64,000 nucleotides of DNA from Agromyces sp. Leaf222. Its GTDB lineage: Bacteria; Actinomycetota; Actinomycetes; Actinomycetales; Microbacteriaceae. The notes below the pieces were generated by a model. The model ran no database searches. It was not told where the DNA came from and was given only the letters and a program-made list of their open reading frames with translations. Where the stretch lies: positions 1,239,651 to 1,303,650 of the forward strand of contig NZ_LMKQ01000001.1 in the NCBI RefSeq assembly GCF_001421565.1, given 5' to 3'. Positions 9,382 through 17,795 of this stretch are shown here, piece after piece. Positions within the stretch are counted from its first letter, which is position 1, and each line of letters opens with the position of its first letter. Position numbers and translations under genes: made by a program.

Positions 9382-9487
9382 ATCGCGAGCATAGTCCGGG
9401 CGTTAGCGCTCGTCCTCGACACGCCGCCGCTGGCCTATTCAGGGTTGCGTCGTCGAGGATCTTGATTGAAGGAGTAGGCGGATTAAC

Positions 9488-11542
9488 GTGGCTGTATTCG
9501 CCGCGTGGATTGTTACGCTACTGATCGTGACGCCGTCTTCCGGGGGTTCGGAGTCGTCGGGTCGGGACCATGGGGATGGAGCATCCGATCGGCGCCATGA
9601 GTCGAGCCGTTCGGGCGACTCGCACCATACGAGTTCGAGTCGTTCGCACGGTTCCAGCTCGAGCTCAGGATCGAGCCGATCGCACGGCTCGAGCTCCGGC
9701 TCGAGCTCCGGTCGCTCGCGCAGCTCGAGCTCCGGCCGCTCCCACCATCACAGCTCGAGCAAGCGCCGTAAGCAGCAGCGCCGAAAGCGCATCATCACCT
9801 GGTCGATCGTCGGTGTCCTCGCGCTGCTGGTGTTCGCCGTCGCCTGGATCGGCATCCGCGGGTTTCTCGCCGTGAACGAGTTGCAGGCGGCGGTGCCGCT
9901 GGCGAAGACCGCGCAGAAGCAGATCGTGGCGGGCGACGCCGAAGCGGCGCAGCGCGCGGCCGACGAACTGGCCGGGCATGCGGCATCCGCTGCCTCATTG
10001 ACGGGCGACCCGATCTGGCGCGGCGCCGAGGTGCTGCCGGTGATCGGCCCGAACCTCGAGGTGGTGCGGGTCGTGTCGGCATCGGTCGACCGCATCGCGC
10101 GTGATGCCGTGGTGCCGCTTGCATCTTCGGCCGGCACGATCGACGCCGGGGCGTTCGCGCCGAGCGGGGGAGCGCTCGACCTGCAGGCCATGATCGACCT
10201 GCAGGAGCCCGTGCACGAGGCGCGCGTCGCCTTCGACACGGCCTCGGTCGCACTCGGCGACGTGGCCGATGCGTCCGTGATCGGCCCGCTCGCCGACGCG
10301 CGCGATGAGTTGACGGCCATGGTCGACGAGACCGGGGGCGTGGTCGTAGGGTTCGACAACGCGGTGCGCCTGCTGCCCCCCATGCTCGGTGCCGACGGGC
10401 CGCGCGACACCCTGCTGCTGTTCCAGAACAACGCCGAACTGCGCTCGCTCGGCGGCGTGCCGGGGTCCCTCGCGCTCGTGCATGCCGACGGTGGCACGGT
10501 CGCGATGACGCAACAGGCGGCCGCGCTCGACTTCCCGAAGTTCACGCCGACCGTGGTCGAGCTCCCGATCGAGACACGCGCCCTCTGGGGCCCGAACACC
10601 GCCAGTTACATGCAGGACGTCACCTTCACGCCGCAATTCCCGCTCGCGGCGATGATCGCGCGCGAGATGTGGAAGCGCCAGTTCGGCACCGAGGTGCAGT
10701 CGGTCGTCGCCGTCGACCCGGTCATGCTGAGCTACCTGCTGCGCGCGACCGGGCCCATCACGATCAGCACCGGCGACCAGCTCACGAGCGAGAACGCCGT
10801 GCAGTACCTGCTCAGCGACGTCTACGCGCGGTATCCGGTCTCGCAGCAGGACGCGATCTTCGCCGAGGTCGCCTCGACCGTCTTCGCGAGCCTCGCATCG
10901 GGCAGCGCCGACCCGCAGGCACTCGTCGAGGCGGTCGCGCAGGCCGGTGCCGAGCGCCGCATTCTGGTGTGGAACGCGGATGTCGAGGAGCAGGCCGTAC
11001 TGGCCGGTACGACGATCGCGGGCGGCCTGCCCGAGAGCACCGACGCCGAGCAGGCGTTCGGCGTCTACCTCAACGACATGACCGGGTCGAAGATGGACCC
11101 CTACCTCGACGTGCAGGTCGGCGCGGGCGTCGTCACGTGCCGTAATGATGGGCTGCCGAACTACGACATCGTCGTGAAGCTCACGAACACCGCGCCGGCG
11201 GATGCCGCGACGAGCCTCTCGTCGTACGTCACCGGCGGCGGCGAGTACGGCACCCCGCCCGGCTCGATCACGACGTCGGTGCACGTCTACAGCGCGCAGG
11301 GCACGTACAACCTGGGCGTTCTGCTCGACGACGAGCCCGTCGGCTACCATCCGACGTCGGATTCGGGCTACACGCTGAGCAAGGTGGTCTCGACGCTGGC
11401 TCCCGGTGAGAGCGCCGAATACCGGTTCGGGTTCCTCGGCGGCGAAGCGGGCGAGAAGCGTACTCTCCTCGAAACGACTCCACTCGTTTACACGCCCGAA
11501 ACATTAGGGGTCGCGCTTTCCTGTGAATCCCCCCTAAGGTGA
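9488..11542 (+). CDS. DUF4012 domain membrane-anchored protein
   Basis: 684 residues from the GTG at 9488. Residues about 20-95 are a low-complexity Ser/His/Arg tract rich in SSSGRS-like units. One transmembrane helix follows (about 103-125, WSIVGVLALLVFAVAWIGI), then an extracellular domain. LLFQNNAELRSLGGVPGSLALV and the region to VVAVDPVMLSYLLRATGPI are typical of DUF4012, a family found in actinobacterial exopolysaccharide loci with no assigned activity. The SD-like GAAGGAG is 13 nt from GTG 9488, rather far; GTG 9527 lies 7 nt after TACGCT and could be a leaderless start. The gene begins where composition changes to the high-GC, GGATGC-rich background. Confidence 0.75.
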   Translation: MAVFAAWIVTLLIVTPSSGGSESSGRDHGDGASDRRHESSRSGDSHHTSSSRSHGSSSSSGSSRSHGSSSGSSSGRSRSSSSGRSHHHSSSKRRKQQRRKRIITWSIVGVLALLVFAVAWIGIRGFLAVNELQAAVPLAKTAQKQIVAGDAEAAQRAADELAGHAASAASLTGDPIWRGAEVLPVIGPNLEVVRVVSASVDRIARDAVVPLASSAGTIDAGAFAPSGGALDLQAMIDLQEPVHEARVAFDTASVALGDVADASVIGPLADARDELTAMVDETGGVVVGFDNAVRLLPPMLGADGPRDTLLLFQNNAELRSLGGVPGSLALVHADGGTVAMTQQAAALDFPKFTPTVVELPIETRALWGPNTASYMQDVTFTPQFPLAAMIAREMWKRQFGTEVQSVVAVDPVMLSYLLRATGPITISTGDQLTSENAVQYLLSDVYARYPVSQQDAIFAEVASTVFASLASGSADPQALVEAVAQAGAERRILVWNADVEEQAVLAGTTIAGGLPESTDAEQAFGVYLNDMTGSKMDPYLDVQVGAGVVTCRNDGLPNYDIVVKLTNTAPADAATSLSSYVTGGGEYGTPPGSITTSVHVYSAQGTYNLGVLLDDEPVGYHPTSDSGYTLSKVVSTLAPGESAEYRFGFLGGEAGEKRTLLETTPLVYTPETLGVALSCESPLR

Positions 11543-11547
11543 GGGGG
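11530..11547 (+). terminator. Short GC hairpin over the DUF4012 stop codon
   Basis: CCCCCT and AGGGGG form a 6-bp stem with a 6-nt loop spanning the stop codon of the DUF4012 gene. There is no U-tract after it. It may be a weak terminator or attenuator before the downstream surface-protein gene. Confidence 0.3.
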
Positions 11548-11636
11548 TGTCGTCTTTCGGAACGGCGGCACCATCGGGGGGTTCCGAATCTTGGGGTTTC
11601 TCGATGCTCATGAAGCATACGAGGGGTAACGCAATC

Positions 11637-12137
11637 ATGATCCGAAAGATCCTTGCAACCGTCGCTGTCGTTGCAGCCGCGTTGATCGGGGCGCCTGCAG
11701 CGGCCCAAGCGGCCGGCGGCGCCGGGTACACCGGTCAGGGCACGAATGTCACGTTGACCGTGGGCGAGGTCGGCACGATGACGTTCAGCGGACTGCCGCC
11801 GAACACGCCGTCGACTGCGACCGCGCCCGATGCCGTCACGCTCGCCGTGCTGAAGGCCGCAACGGCCTCCCGGCCGACGGATGCCACGGGAACGGTCTCG
11901 TTCCAGGTGTCCTCGAACACGCCGGGCACCTACACGATCACCGACACCGCGGGTGACTGGGTCGCCACCGGCACGCTCACCGTCGTGCCGGCTGACACGG
12001 CCAGCACCGGAGGCATCGCCACGACCGGTTACGACGCCCCCGTGCTGTGGATCTGGATCGGCGGCGGCGCGCTGCTGCTGGGTGCGGCACTCGTCGTCGT
12101 CATGACGACCGTGCGCCGCTCACGCCAGCAGGGCTGA
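11637..12137 (+). CDS. Small secreted protein with sortase-type wall anchor
   Basis: 166 residues. Signal peptide IRKILATVAVVAAALIGAPAAAQA (residues 2-25) is followed by a beta-rich domain with Thr/Val/Gly repeats (VTLTVGEVGTMTFSGL), and a C-terminal IATTGYDAP, hydrophobic helix (WIWIGGGALLLGAALVVV), RRSRQQG tail. That is the layout of an LPXTG-like cell-wall sorting signal, here in the degenerate A-T-T-G form often seen in Microbacteriaceae. It is probably anchored to peptidoglycan by a sortase not encoded here. ATG 11637 is chosen for the signal peptide; GAGGGG lies about 10 nt upstream. In-frame ATGs at 11604 and 11610 are alternatives. Ligand or function unknown. Confidence 0.7.
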   Translation: MIRKILATVAVVAAALIGAPAAAQAAGGAGYTGQGTNVTLTVGEVGTMTFSGLPPNTPSTATAPDAVTLAVLKAATASRPTDATGTVSFQVSSNTPGTYTITDTAGDWVATGTLTVVPADTASTGGIATTGYDAPVLWIWIGGGALLLGAALVVVMTTVRRSRQQG

Positions 12138-12161
12138 CCCCGTCGGGTCACGGCCCTACCT

Positions 12162-12222
12162 CTCGGCACGAAAGTTCACGACCGAAGCCCGGATCGCTGA
12201 TCCGGGCTTCCGTCGTGTCTTC
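12162..12222. repeat. 61-nt repeat, copy 1, containing a terminator hairpin
   Basis: This segment matches 12812-12872 in 59 of 61 positions. Its centre is a near-perfect hairpin (stem 12184-12195 with 12199-12210, loop GCT). It sits after the surface-protein gene at 11637-12137 and after the 3' end of the minus-strand VanZ gene, so it can act as a bidirectional terminator. Confidence 0.85.
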
Positions 12223-12283
12223 ACGAGCGCACGGGCATCTGTCGCCGCCGTGATTCATGAGGGCGGTTTCAGACCGCTCCCGG

Positions 12284-12745
12284 TCATGATCGCGCCGTCG
12301 TGAGGGCGCGCGCCCGAGTAGACCGCCTCCGGACGACGACCGCCACCACGAGGCATCCGACCGCAGCACCGAGGGTGTTCGCGATCACGTCGGAGACCGT
12401 CGGGTATCGCGACGGGATCGCGAACTGCACGAGTTCGATGACGATACTTGTTGCGAACCCGAGGGCGATGACCGTGAGCAGTCGCAGGCGGGGGAACGCG
12501 ATCGGGGCGAGCACGCCGAAAGGGACGAAGAGCACGATGTTGGCCGCGAACTCGAGCACGACGTATGCGGAATCGGCGGAAACGCCGAGAAGGTCGCCGG
12601 CGAGCCCGGCCAGCCAGTCGAGCACGCCCGTGACCTGCCCAGCCTGGGATGCGGGCAGGAACACGACGAGCGCGAGCACGACGAGGTACGCGGCGAACAC
12701 GCTGCGCGCGGCACTCGTGAGCGACGGCCGCCGTCGGGGATCCAT
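12284..12745 (-). CDS. VanZ-like membrane protein
   Basis: A 153-residue protein with four hydrophobic helices. FAANIVLFVPFGVLAPIAFPRL followed by ELVQFAIPSRYPTVSDVIANTLGAAVG is the VanZ-like domain signature (the conserved E...Q....R..D..D...N..G pattern). The name comes from teicoplanin resistance in enterococci, but most actinobacterial members are envelope proteins of unknown role. The gene is isolated and bracketed by the two copies of a 61-nt terminator repeat, so it is probably transcribed alone. A second VanZ-like gene lies at 15734-16222. Confidence 0.8.
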   Translation of the reverse strand: MDPRRRPSLTSAARSVFAAYLVVLALVVFLPASQAGQVTGVLDWLAGLAGDLLGVSADSAYVVLEFAANIVLFVPFGVLAPIAFPRLRLLTVIALGFATSIVIELVQFAIPSRYPTVSDVIANTLGAAVGCLVVAVVVRRRSTRARALTTARS

Positions 12746-12811
12746 GAAGTCAGGCTACGTGACCGACACGATCGCCCCAGTATCGCTGCCGTCGTGGAGC
12801 TCGTACCGCAC

Positions 12812-12872
12812 CTCGGCACGGAAGTTCACGACGGAAGCCCGGATCGCTGATCCGGGCTTCCGTCGTGTCTTC
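12812..12872. repeat. 61-nt repeat, copy 2, containing a terminator hairpin
   Basis: Copy 2 of the repeat at 12162-12222, with two substitutions. One of them extends the stem to 15 bp (12831-12863, loop GCT). It lies between the VanZ gene start and the DUF418-type gene, upstream of both, which is an unusual place for a terminator and points to duplication of the segment rather than normal 3' placement. Confidence 0.85.
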
Positions 12873-12907
12873 GCCTCGATGCGAGCGGATGCCTCCAACA
12901 TGGGGTC

Positions 12908-14005
12908 ATGAGCTCCGCAGGCGCCGCACCGGCGCGCGTCATCGGCGTCGACACGGCGCGCGGCCTCGCGCTCATCGGCATGTTCGTGGCGCATGTGGCG
13001 CCCATCGTCGAGGATCCGACGGCGATGACGCTCATCGGCATCGCCGACGAACGGCCACGTCTGCTGTTCGCCTTGACGGCCGGCATCGGGCTCGGCTTCA
13101 TCTCGGGCGGCACGCGACCGATCGCCGGGGCGGGGGAGCGCGGCATCCTGCGTCGCCAGATCGCGATCCGCGCGGTGATCCTCATCGCGATGGGGCTGCT
13201 GATCGCCGCCACCCTGCACCCGCTCGTGTTCATCATCCTCGACGTCTACGGCATCGCGTTCCTGCTCATGCTGCCCCTGCTGTTCCTGCCGCCGCGCGCC
13301 GGCCTGGCGGTCGGCATCGGCCTGCTCGCGATCACGCCGGCACTCGCCGAGATCGCCTCCCGCACGCCGTTCGTCGCCGAGACACGGCAGGGCGTGTTCC
13401 GCATCCCCATCGACTGGGTCGTGAGCGGCGCCTACCCGGTGATCGTCTGGGTGCCGGTCATGCTCATCGGCCTCGCGCTCGCACGGCTCGACCTCGCGTC
13501 GCGCACCACGGTCTTCGTCGCAGGGCTCGTCGGCGCGGCATCCGCCTGCATCCTGCTGCCGCTCTCGACGCTGCCGCCGCAACCCGAGTTCGTGGCGGAT
13601 GCCGCGTGGTCGGTGCCCCTGCGCGCCTCGCTCGAGACCCTCGGCAACACGGGCGTCGCGGTCGCGGTCGTCGCCGTGCTGCTCGTGCTCACCGGCCTCG
13701 CGGCCCCCGCCGTGCGCCGCGTCACGATCGCCGTCACCTCGCCGGTCGCCGCCATGGGCTCGATGCCGCTCAGCATCTACACGCTGCACCTCGTGGTCAT
13801 CGCTCTCTCCGTGCGGGTCGACCCGGCGACGGGCGTGGTGACGGATGACTCGTGGCCGCTGCTCATCGGCCTCGTCATCGGCTCGATGGTCTTCGCCTGG
13901 CTCTGGCGGCGCTTCATCGGCCGTGGACCGCTCGATTGGCTGCTGCGGTGGGCGAGCGGGCGCTCGCGTCGGCCGGCGGACCGCTCCGCGATCGGGGAGG
14001 CCTGA
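12908..14005 (+). CDS. DUF418/DUF1624-type acyltransferase-like membrane protein
   Basis: A 365-residue protein with about ten membrane helices. The N-terminus RVIGVDTARGLALIGMFVAH is the R.x.xD..RG.A..GM...H motif of the DUF1624/DUF418 group (related to heparan-alpha-glucosaminide N-acetyltransferase and OafB-like membrane acyltransferases). PLSIYTLHLVVIA near the C-terminus is also typical. Proteins like this may acetylate cell-surface sugars using acetyl-CoA, but the substrate is unknown. It is followed after one base by the GH15 gene, so the two form an operon. The start at 12908 is the first ATG in frame with the conserved N-terminus. Confidence 0.75.
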   Translation: MSSAGAAPARVIGVDTARGLALIGMFVAHVAPIVEDPTAMTLIGIADERPRLLFALTAGIGLGFISGGTRPIAGAGERGILRRQIAIRAVILIAMGLLIAATLHPLVFIILDVYGIAFLLMLPLLFLPPRAGLAVGIGLLAITPALAEIASRTPFVAETRQGVFRIPIDWVVSGAYPVIVWVPVMLIGLALARLDLASRTTVFVAGLVGAASACILLPLSTLPPQPEFVADAAWSVPLRASLETLGNTGVAVAVVAVLLVLTGLAAPAVRRVTIAVTSPVAAMGSMPLSIYTLHLVVIALSVRVDPATGVVTDDSWPLLIGLVIGSMVFAWLWRRFIGRGPLDWLLRWASGRSRRPADRSAIGEA

Positions 14006-14006
14006 G

Positions 14007-15806
14007 ATGCCCGCCCCGATCGAAGAGTACGCGGTCATCGGCGACTGCCGCACCACGGCGCTGCTCGACGCCGGCGGATCGATCGACTGGTACTGCCCGC
14101 CGCGGTTCGACGCGGCATCCGTCTTCGGGGCCCTGCTCGGGGACGCCGACCAGGGCCGGTGGCTGCTGCGGCCGGAGGACCCGGATGCCACGGCGGTGCG
14201 CCGCTACGAGGAGGACACGTTCACCCTCGTCACCACGTGGACGAGCGAGGCCGGCGAGGTCGAGGTGACCGACCTGATGCCCATCGGCGGCGGGCGGCAC
14301 GACGCCCGCAGCGACGTGATCCGGCGCGTGCGCGGCATCCGGGGCGCCGTGACCATGCGGCAGGAGCTGCGGGTGCGGTTCGGGTACGCGGCCACGCTGC
14401 CGTGGATGCGGCAGCGTACGACGGCCACCGGGCCGACGCTCCTCGCGATCGCCGGGCCCGACGCGCTCGTGCTGCGCGGGCCGCGACTCACGGCGAAGGG
14501 GCACGCCCACGTCGGCACCTTCGACGTGGCAGAGGGCGAGACTGTCGACCTGCGGCTGACCTGGTTCCCGTCGCACCTCGAACCGCCGGAGCCCGTCGAC
14601 GTCGATGAGGTGATCGCGAGCACGAACGGCTGGTGGCGCGAGTGGGCGGGCCGCTCGACCTCGTTCGGCGCGTACGACGACGCCGTGCGCCGCTCGCTGC
14701 TCGTGCTGCGGCTGCTCACGCACGAGGACACCGGCGGCATCGTCGCCGCGGCGACGACGAGCCTGCCGGAGGAGTTCGGCGGGTCTCGCAACTGGGACTA
14801 CCGCTACGTCTGGCTTCGCGACGCGTCGCTCACCCTGCAGGCCCTCATGGTGCACGGGCTCGACCACGAGGCGGAGGCGTGGAGGGGCTGGCTTGAACGG
14901 GCCGTTGCCGGCGACCCCGCCGACGTGCAGATCATGTACGGCGTCGCCGGCGAACGTCGTCTGCCCGAGTGGGAGGTTGGCACGCTGCCCGGATTCGACG
15001 GCGCCGGGCCGGTGCGCGTGGGCAACGCGGCATCCGACCAGTTCCAGGCCGACGTCTTCGGCGAGGTGCTCATGGCGCTCGACGCCGTTCGGCACGCCGA
15101 GGCGGTCGACGACGACGGCCTGTCATGGCCGCTGCAGCGCGCGCTGCTCGAGGAGGCCGAACGCAACCTCGACCGGCCCGACTCCGGGCTCTGGGAGATG
15201 CGCGGCCCCGAACGCCACTTCACGCACTCGCGCGTGATGCTGTGGGCGGCATTCGACCGGGCCGTCTGCGCCGTCGAGCACGACGGCAGGTACGGCCCCG
15301 TCGAGCACTGGCGTGCCCTGCGCGACGGGCTCGCCGAACGCATCGAGCGCACCGGCTACGACACCGAGCTCGGCAGCTACGTGCAGTCGGAGGGCACCCG
15401 CGAACCGGATGCCGCGCTGCTGCAACTGGCGCAGGTGGGCTACCTCGCGCCCGACGACCCGCGCATGCTCGGCACCGTCGCCCACCTCGAACGCACCCTC
15501 ATGCGCAACGGACTGCTGCGCCGCTACCGCACCGAGTCGGACACCGACGGCGTCGAGGGCGACGAGAACGCGTTCCTCGCGTGCTCGTTCTGGCTCGTCG
15601 AGCAGTACGCCCGCAGCGGGCGCCTCGACGACGCCGAACACCTCATGCAGCGACTGCTCGGCTACGCGAACGACCTCGGGCTCCTCGCCGAGCAGGTCGA
15701 CCCCGTCAGCGGTCGGCAGGCCGGCAACACGCCTCAGGCGTTCTCGCACCTCGCGCTCGTGCGAGCCGCCGACGCGATCGCCGCACGTCGCCGGCGGATG
15801 CCGTAG
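14007..15806 (+). CDS. Glycoside hydrolase family 15 (glucoamylase/trehalase-like)
   Basis: 599 residues, no signal peptide, so cytoplasmic. The N-terminal AVIGDCRTTALLDAGGSIDWYCPPRFDAASVFGALL belongs to the beta-domain common to actinobacterial GH15 proteins. The catalytic (alpha/alpha)6 domain shows GSRNWDYRYVWLRDASLTL, SGLWEMRG (general acid Glu) and DENAFLACSFWLVEQY (second catalytic Glu region). Some actinobacterial homologues are trehalases and others act on maltose-type glucosides; the substrate is not decided here. The start at 14007 lies one base after the upstream stop. Its last 73 nt overlap the 3' end of the convergent VanZ gene. Confidence 0.88.
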   Translation: MPAPIEEYAVIGDCRTTALLDAGGSIDWYCPPRFDAASVFGALLGDADQGRWLLRPEDPDATAVRRYEEDTFTLVTTWTSEAGEVEVTDLMPIGGGRHDARSDVIRRVRGIRGAVTMRQELRVRFGYAATLPWMRQRTTATGPTLLAIAGPDALVLRGPRLTAKGHAHVGTFDVAEGETVDLRLTWFPSHLEPPEPVDVDEVIASTNGWWREWAGRSTSFGAYDDAVRRSLLVLRLLTHEDTGGIVAAATTSLPEEFGGSRNWDYRYVWLRDASLTLQALMVHGLDHEAEAWRGWLERAVAGDPADVQIMYGVAGERRLPEWEVGTLPGFDGAGPVRVGNAASDQFQADVFGEVLMALDAVRHAEAVDDDGLSWPLQRALLEEAERNLDRPDSGLWEMRGPERHFTHSRVMLWAAFDRAVCAVEHDGRYGPVEHWRALRDGLAERIERTGYDTELGSYVQSEGTREPDAALLQLAQVGYLAPDDPRMLGTVAHLERTLMRNGLLRRYRTESDTDGVEGDENAFLACSFWLVEQYARSGRLDDAEHLMQRLLGYANDLGLLAEQVDPVSGRQAGNTPQAFSHLALVRAADAIAARRRRMP

Positions 15807-16222
15807 TCGACCGCGACGACGATGCACGCCCCGAGGCCGGCGCCGAGCGCGTTCGCGACCACGTCGCGCACATCGGTCGTGCGGTCGGGGAGGAAGAGGT
15901 GCTGCGCGAACTCGGCGAGGCAGCTCACCACGAGGCCGACCCCGAGCGCCGTCGCGATGCGACGCAGGCCCGACCGGGGCGAACCGGTCGCGAGCAGGAG
16001 CCCGAGCGGCACGAACAGGGCCATGTTGAAGGCGAACTCGACGAACGGATAGCTCGCCCACTGGGGGATGCCGAGGAGCGCGATGGCGTCGAGCAGAGGC
16101 CCGAACCGCACGAATCCGCCCTCGCCGTCGATGTGCACCGGCCAGAGCAGCACGATCGCGAGCGCGGCCGCGTAGACCAGGGCGAGCACGATGCGTCGCC
16201 GACGGAATGCCTGCCCGATCAT
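15734..16222 (-). CDS. VanZ-like membrane protein
   Basis: 162 residues from ATG 16222. It has four hydrophobic helices and VEFAFNMALFVPLGLLLA, followed by EFAQHLFLPDRTTDVRDVVANALGAGLG, matching the VanZ-like domain and the VanZ protein at 12284-12745. Its 3' end runs 73 nt into the convergent GH15 gene, so the two mRNAs are complementary there. Function in envelope homeostasis is only suggested by the family; glycopeptide resistance should not be assumed. Confidence 0.78.
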   Translation of the reverse strand: MIGQAFRRRRIVLALVYAAALAIVLLWPVHIDGEGGFVRFGPLLDAIALLGIPQWASYPFVEFAFNMALFVPLGLLLATGSPRSGLRRIATALGVGLVVSCLAEFAQHLFLPDRTTDVRDVVANALGAGLGACIVVAVDYGIRRRRAAIASAARTSARCENA

Positions 16223-16463
16223 CCGACAACCATAGGCCCACGCGATGACGGCCGGGTTTCCCGCGCGAATCCCGCGGGTGTCGGCGGCCTGAGCAAGCAC
16301 CGTGCGTCGTGGGGACGTCGCATATTCGTAATGACGGGTTAATGCGTTCCGACTAGCGTTGAAACGTCGCACAAGGGGGCTCGCGCGACAGTTCTCAGGA
16401 TCTGGCGCGTCACGTCGACACCGATTGCGCCACGGAGTCCATCCGAAGATCGGAGAAAAGCGC

Positions 16464-17723
16464 ATGACGAAATCCATCTCCCGGCGAACCCTGCTGACCG
16501 GTGCCGCACTGTTCGCGCCGATCGCTTTGGGGCAAGCCGCCTACCTCGACCCGCTGGTGCCGGTCTTCTGGCGCCCCGACACGGCCGCGGCGACCACCGC
16601 GGCGGCGAGCGCGAACGGTGCAGTGTCGTCCACGACCATCCGCTCGTTCGGGCCGAACGGCACGCACTGGCCGACGCACACGCCGAAGTTCGGCGCGGCA
16701 TTCAAGACCGTCATCGACGTGGCCTGCGACTGGACCGCCATCGGCCGGGCGATCGCCTCGGTCACCGATGCGCAGATCCAGTCGGGCGTGCACATCCGGA
16801 TCGCGTCGGGCACCCTGCCCGGATACGGGGCGTCGTCCGGATCGCCGGCCGCCCTCAAGGGCGTCGGGCGCGCAACGGCGGCCAAGAACATCCTCGTCTC
16901 CCCGAAGAACGGCTGGGGGTCGGTGAAGGTCGTCGACTCGGCCAGGATCGTGGGCGTCAAGGGCGTCACGTTCGCGCGCATCAACGGCAGGTTCATGCTG
17001 CTCACCGACTGCAGCCGCACCGCGTGGGCGCAGTCGAAGGTCTCGCACGGGTTCCGCATGACCTCGTCGAACGGGATCCTCGAGGGCTGCTCGGCCCACG
17101 AGGTCGTGATGGCGGATGCGAAGGTCGACATCAACGACCCGTTCGGCTACGCGGCCGGCTCCAACTCGATGATCACCGACTCGCTCTGGGAGGGCTGCTA
17201 CTGCGCACCCGTCTTCCGTCCGAGCGGCGCGAAGGACCACATCGACACGCTGCAGATGTACGGCAACGGCGCGTACCGCGGACTCACGATCCGCGACTCG
17301 ACGTTCTTCGGCTCGCTGAACAGCGCGTTGCAGATCGGCGGCTCCAAGCCGCAGGACCCCCGCCTCGGCACGCCGTTCCTCACGCTCGACCACACGATCC
17401 TCGCAGCGCAGATCTTCGCGATCCGCGCGCGCTACCCGCTGCCCTCCGGCGCACAGGGGCCGACCATCGGCCAGGCCATCAACGGCAGCGGCGAGCCGGG
17501 GCAGCTCTACGCGAAGGACTCGTTCGTCTTCGGGTCGATGTACGACACCCAGTGGGCGTCGGTCGTCAACAGCTCGACCTCGTACGACAAGGCCGCATCC
17601 AAGAACCTCTCGGCGGCGGGCGGGTGGAAGGTCGACACCGGCATGAGCTCCTACGGATCGGCCTGGTTCGACCAGCAGACCCCGACGCCGACCGACGCCT
17701 ACCTCGCCCGCATCTGGGCCTGA
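16464..17723 (+). CDS. Tat-exported right-handed beta-helix protein
   Basis: A 419-residue protein starting with a twin-arginine signal (ISRRTLLTGAALFAPIALG, Arg7-Arg8). The mature part has repeated short beta-strand turns such as NILVSPKNGWGSVKVVDSARIVGVKGVTF, YRGLTIRDSTFFGSLNSALQIGG and LYAKDSFVFGSM, the pattern of pectate-lyase-like beta-helix proteins. Such proteins are often polysaccharide lyases, hydrolases or phage-depolymerase-like proteins; I see no certain catalytic motif. The start at 16464 is chosen for the Tat signal. It is monocistronic, with 241 nt upstream and a strong terminator downstream. Its position beside exopolysaccharide genes suggests a glycan ligand or substrate. Confidence 0.68.
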   Translation: MTKSISRRTLLTGAALFAPIALGQAAYLDPLVPVFWRPDTAAATTAAASANGAVSSTTIRSFGPNGTHWPTHTPKFGAAFKTVIDVACDWTAIGRAIASVTDAQIQSGVHIRIASGTLPGYGASSGSPAALKGVGRATAAKNILVSPKNGWGSVKVVDSARIVGVKGVTFARINGRFMLLTDCSRTAWAQSKVSHGFRMTSSNGILEGCSAHEVVMADAKVDINDPFGYAAGSNSMITDSLWEGCYCAPVFRPSGAKDHIDTLQMYGNGAYRGLTIRDSTFFGSLNSALQIGGSKPQDPRLGTPFLTLDHTILAAQIFAIRARYPLPSGAQGPTIGQAINGSGEPGQLYAKDSFVFGSMYDTQWASVVNSSTSYDKAASKNLSAAGGWKVDTGMSSYGSAWFDQQTPTPTDAYLARIWA

Positions 17724-17744
17724 GGCCGAGCCCGACGACGTAAG

Positions 17745-17777
17745 AGAGGGGTGCCGCTCATCGAGCGGCACCCCTCT
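17745..17777. terminator. Bidirectional terminator hairpin
   Basis: A perfect 15-bp stem with an ATC loop lies between the convergent beta-helix gene and the UDP-glucose dehydrogenase gene, with a short T/C tail on the plus strand. It can end transcripts from both sides. Confidence 0.85.
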
Positions 17778-17795
17778 TCGCGTGTGCGGAGCGCG

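Noticed and set aside
12284..12745. VanZ as a glycopeptide-resistance gene.
   Set aside because: No vanA, vanH, vanX or regulator nearby, and VanZ-like domains are common in unrelated envelope proteins.
12162..12872. Insertion sequence or MITE flanking VanZ.
   Set aside because: No transposase, no terminal inverted repeats and no target duplication seen; kept only as a duplicated terminator segment.
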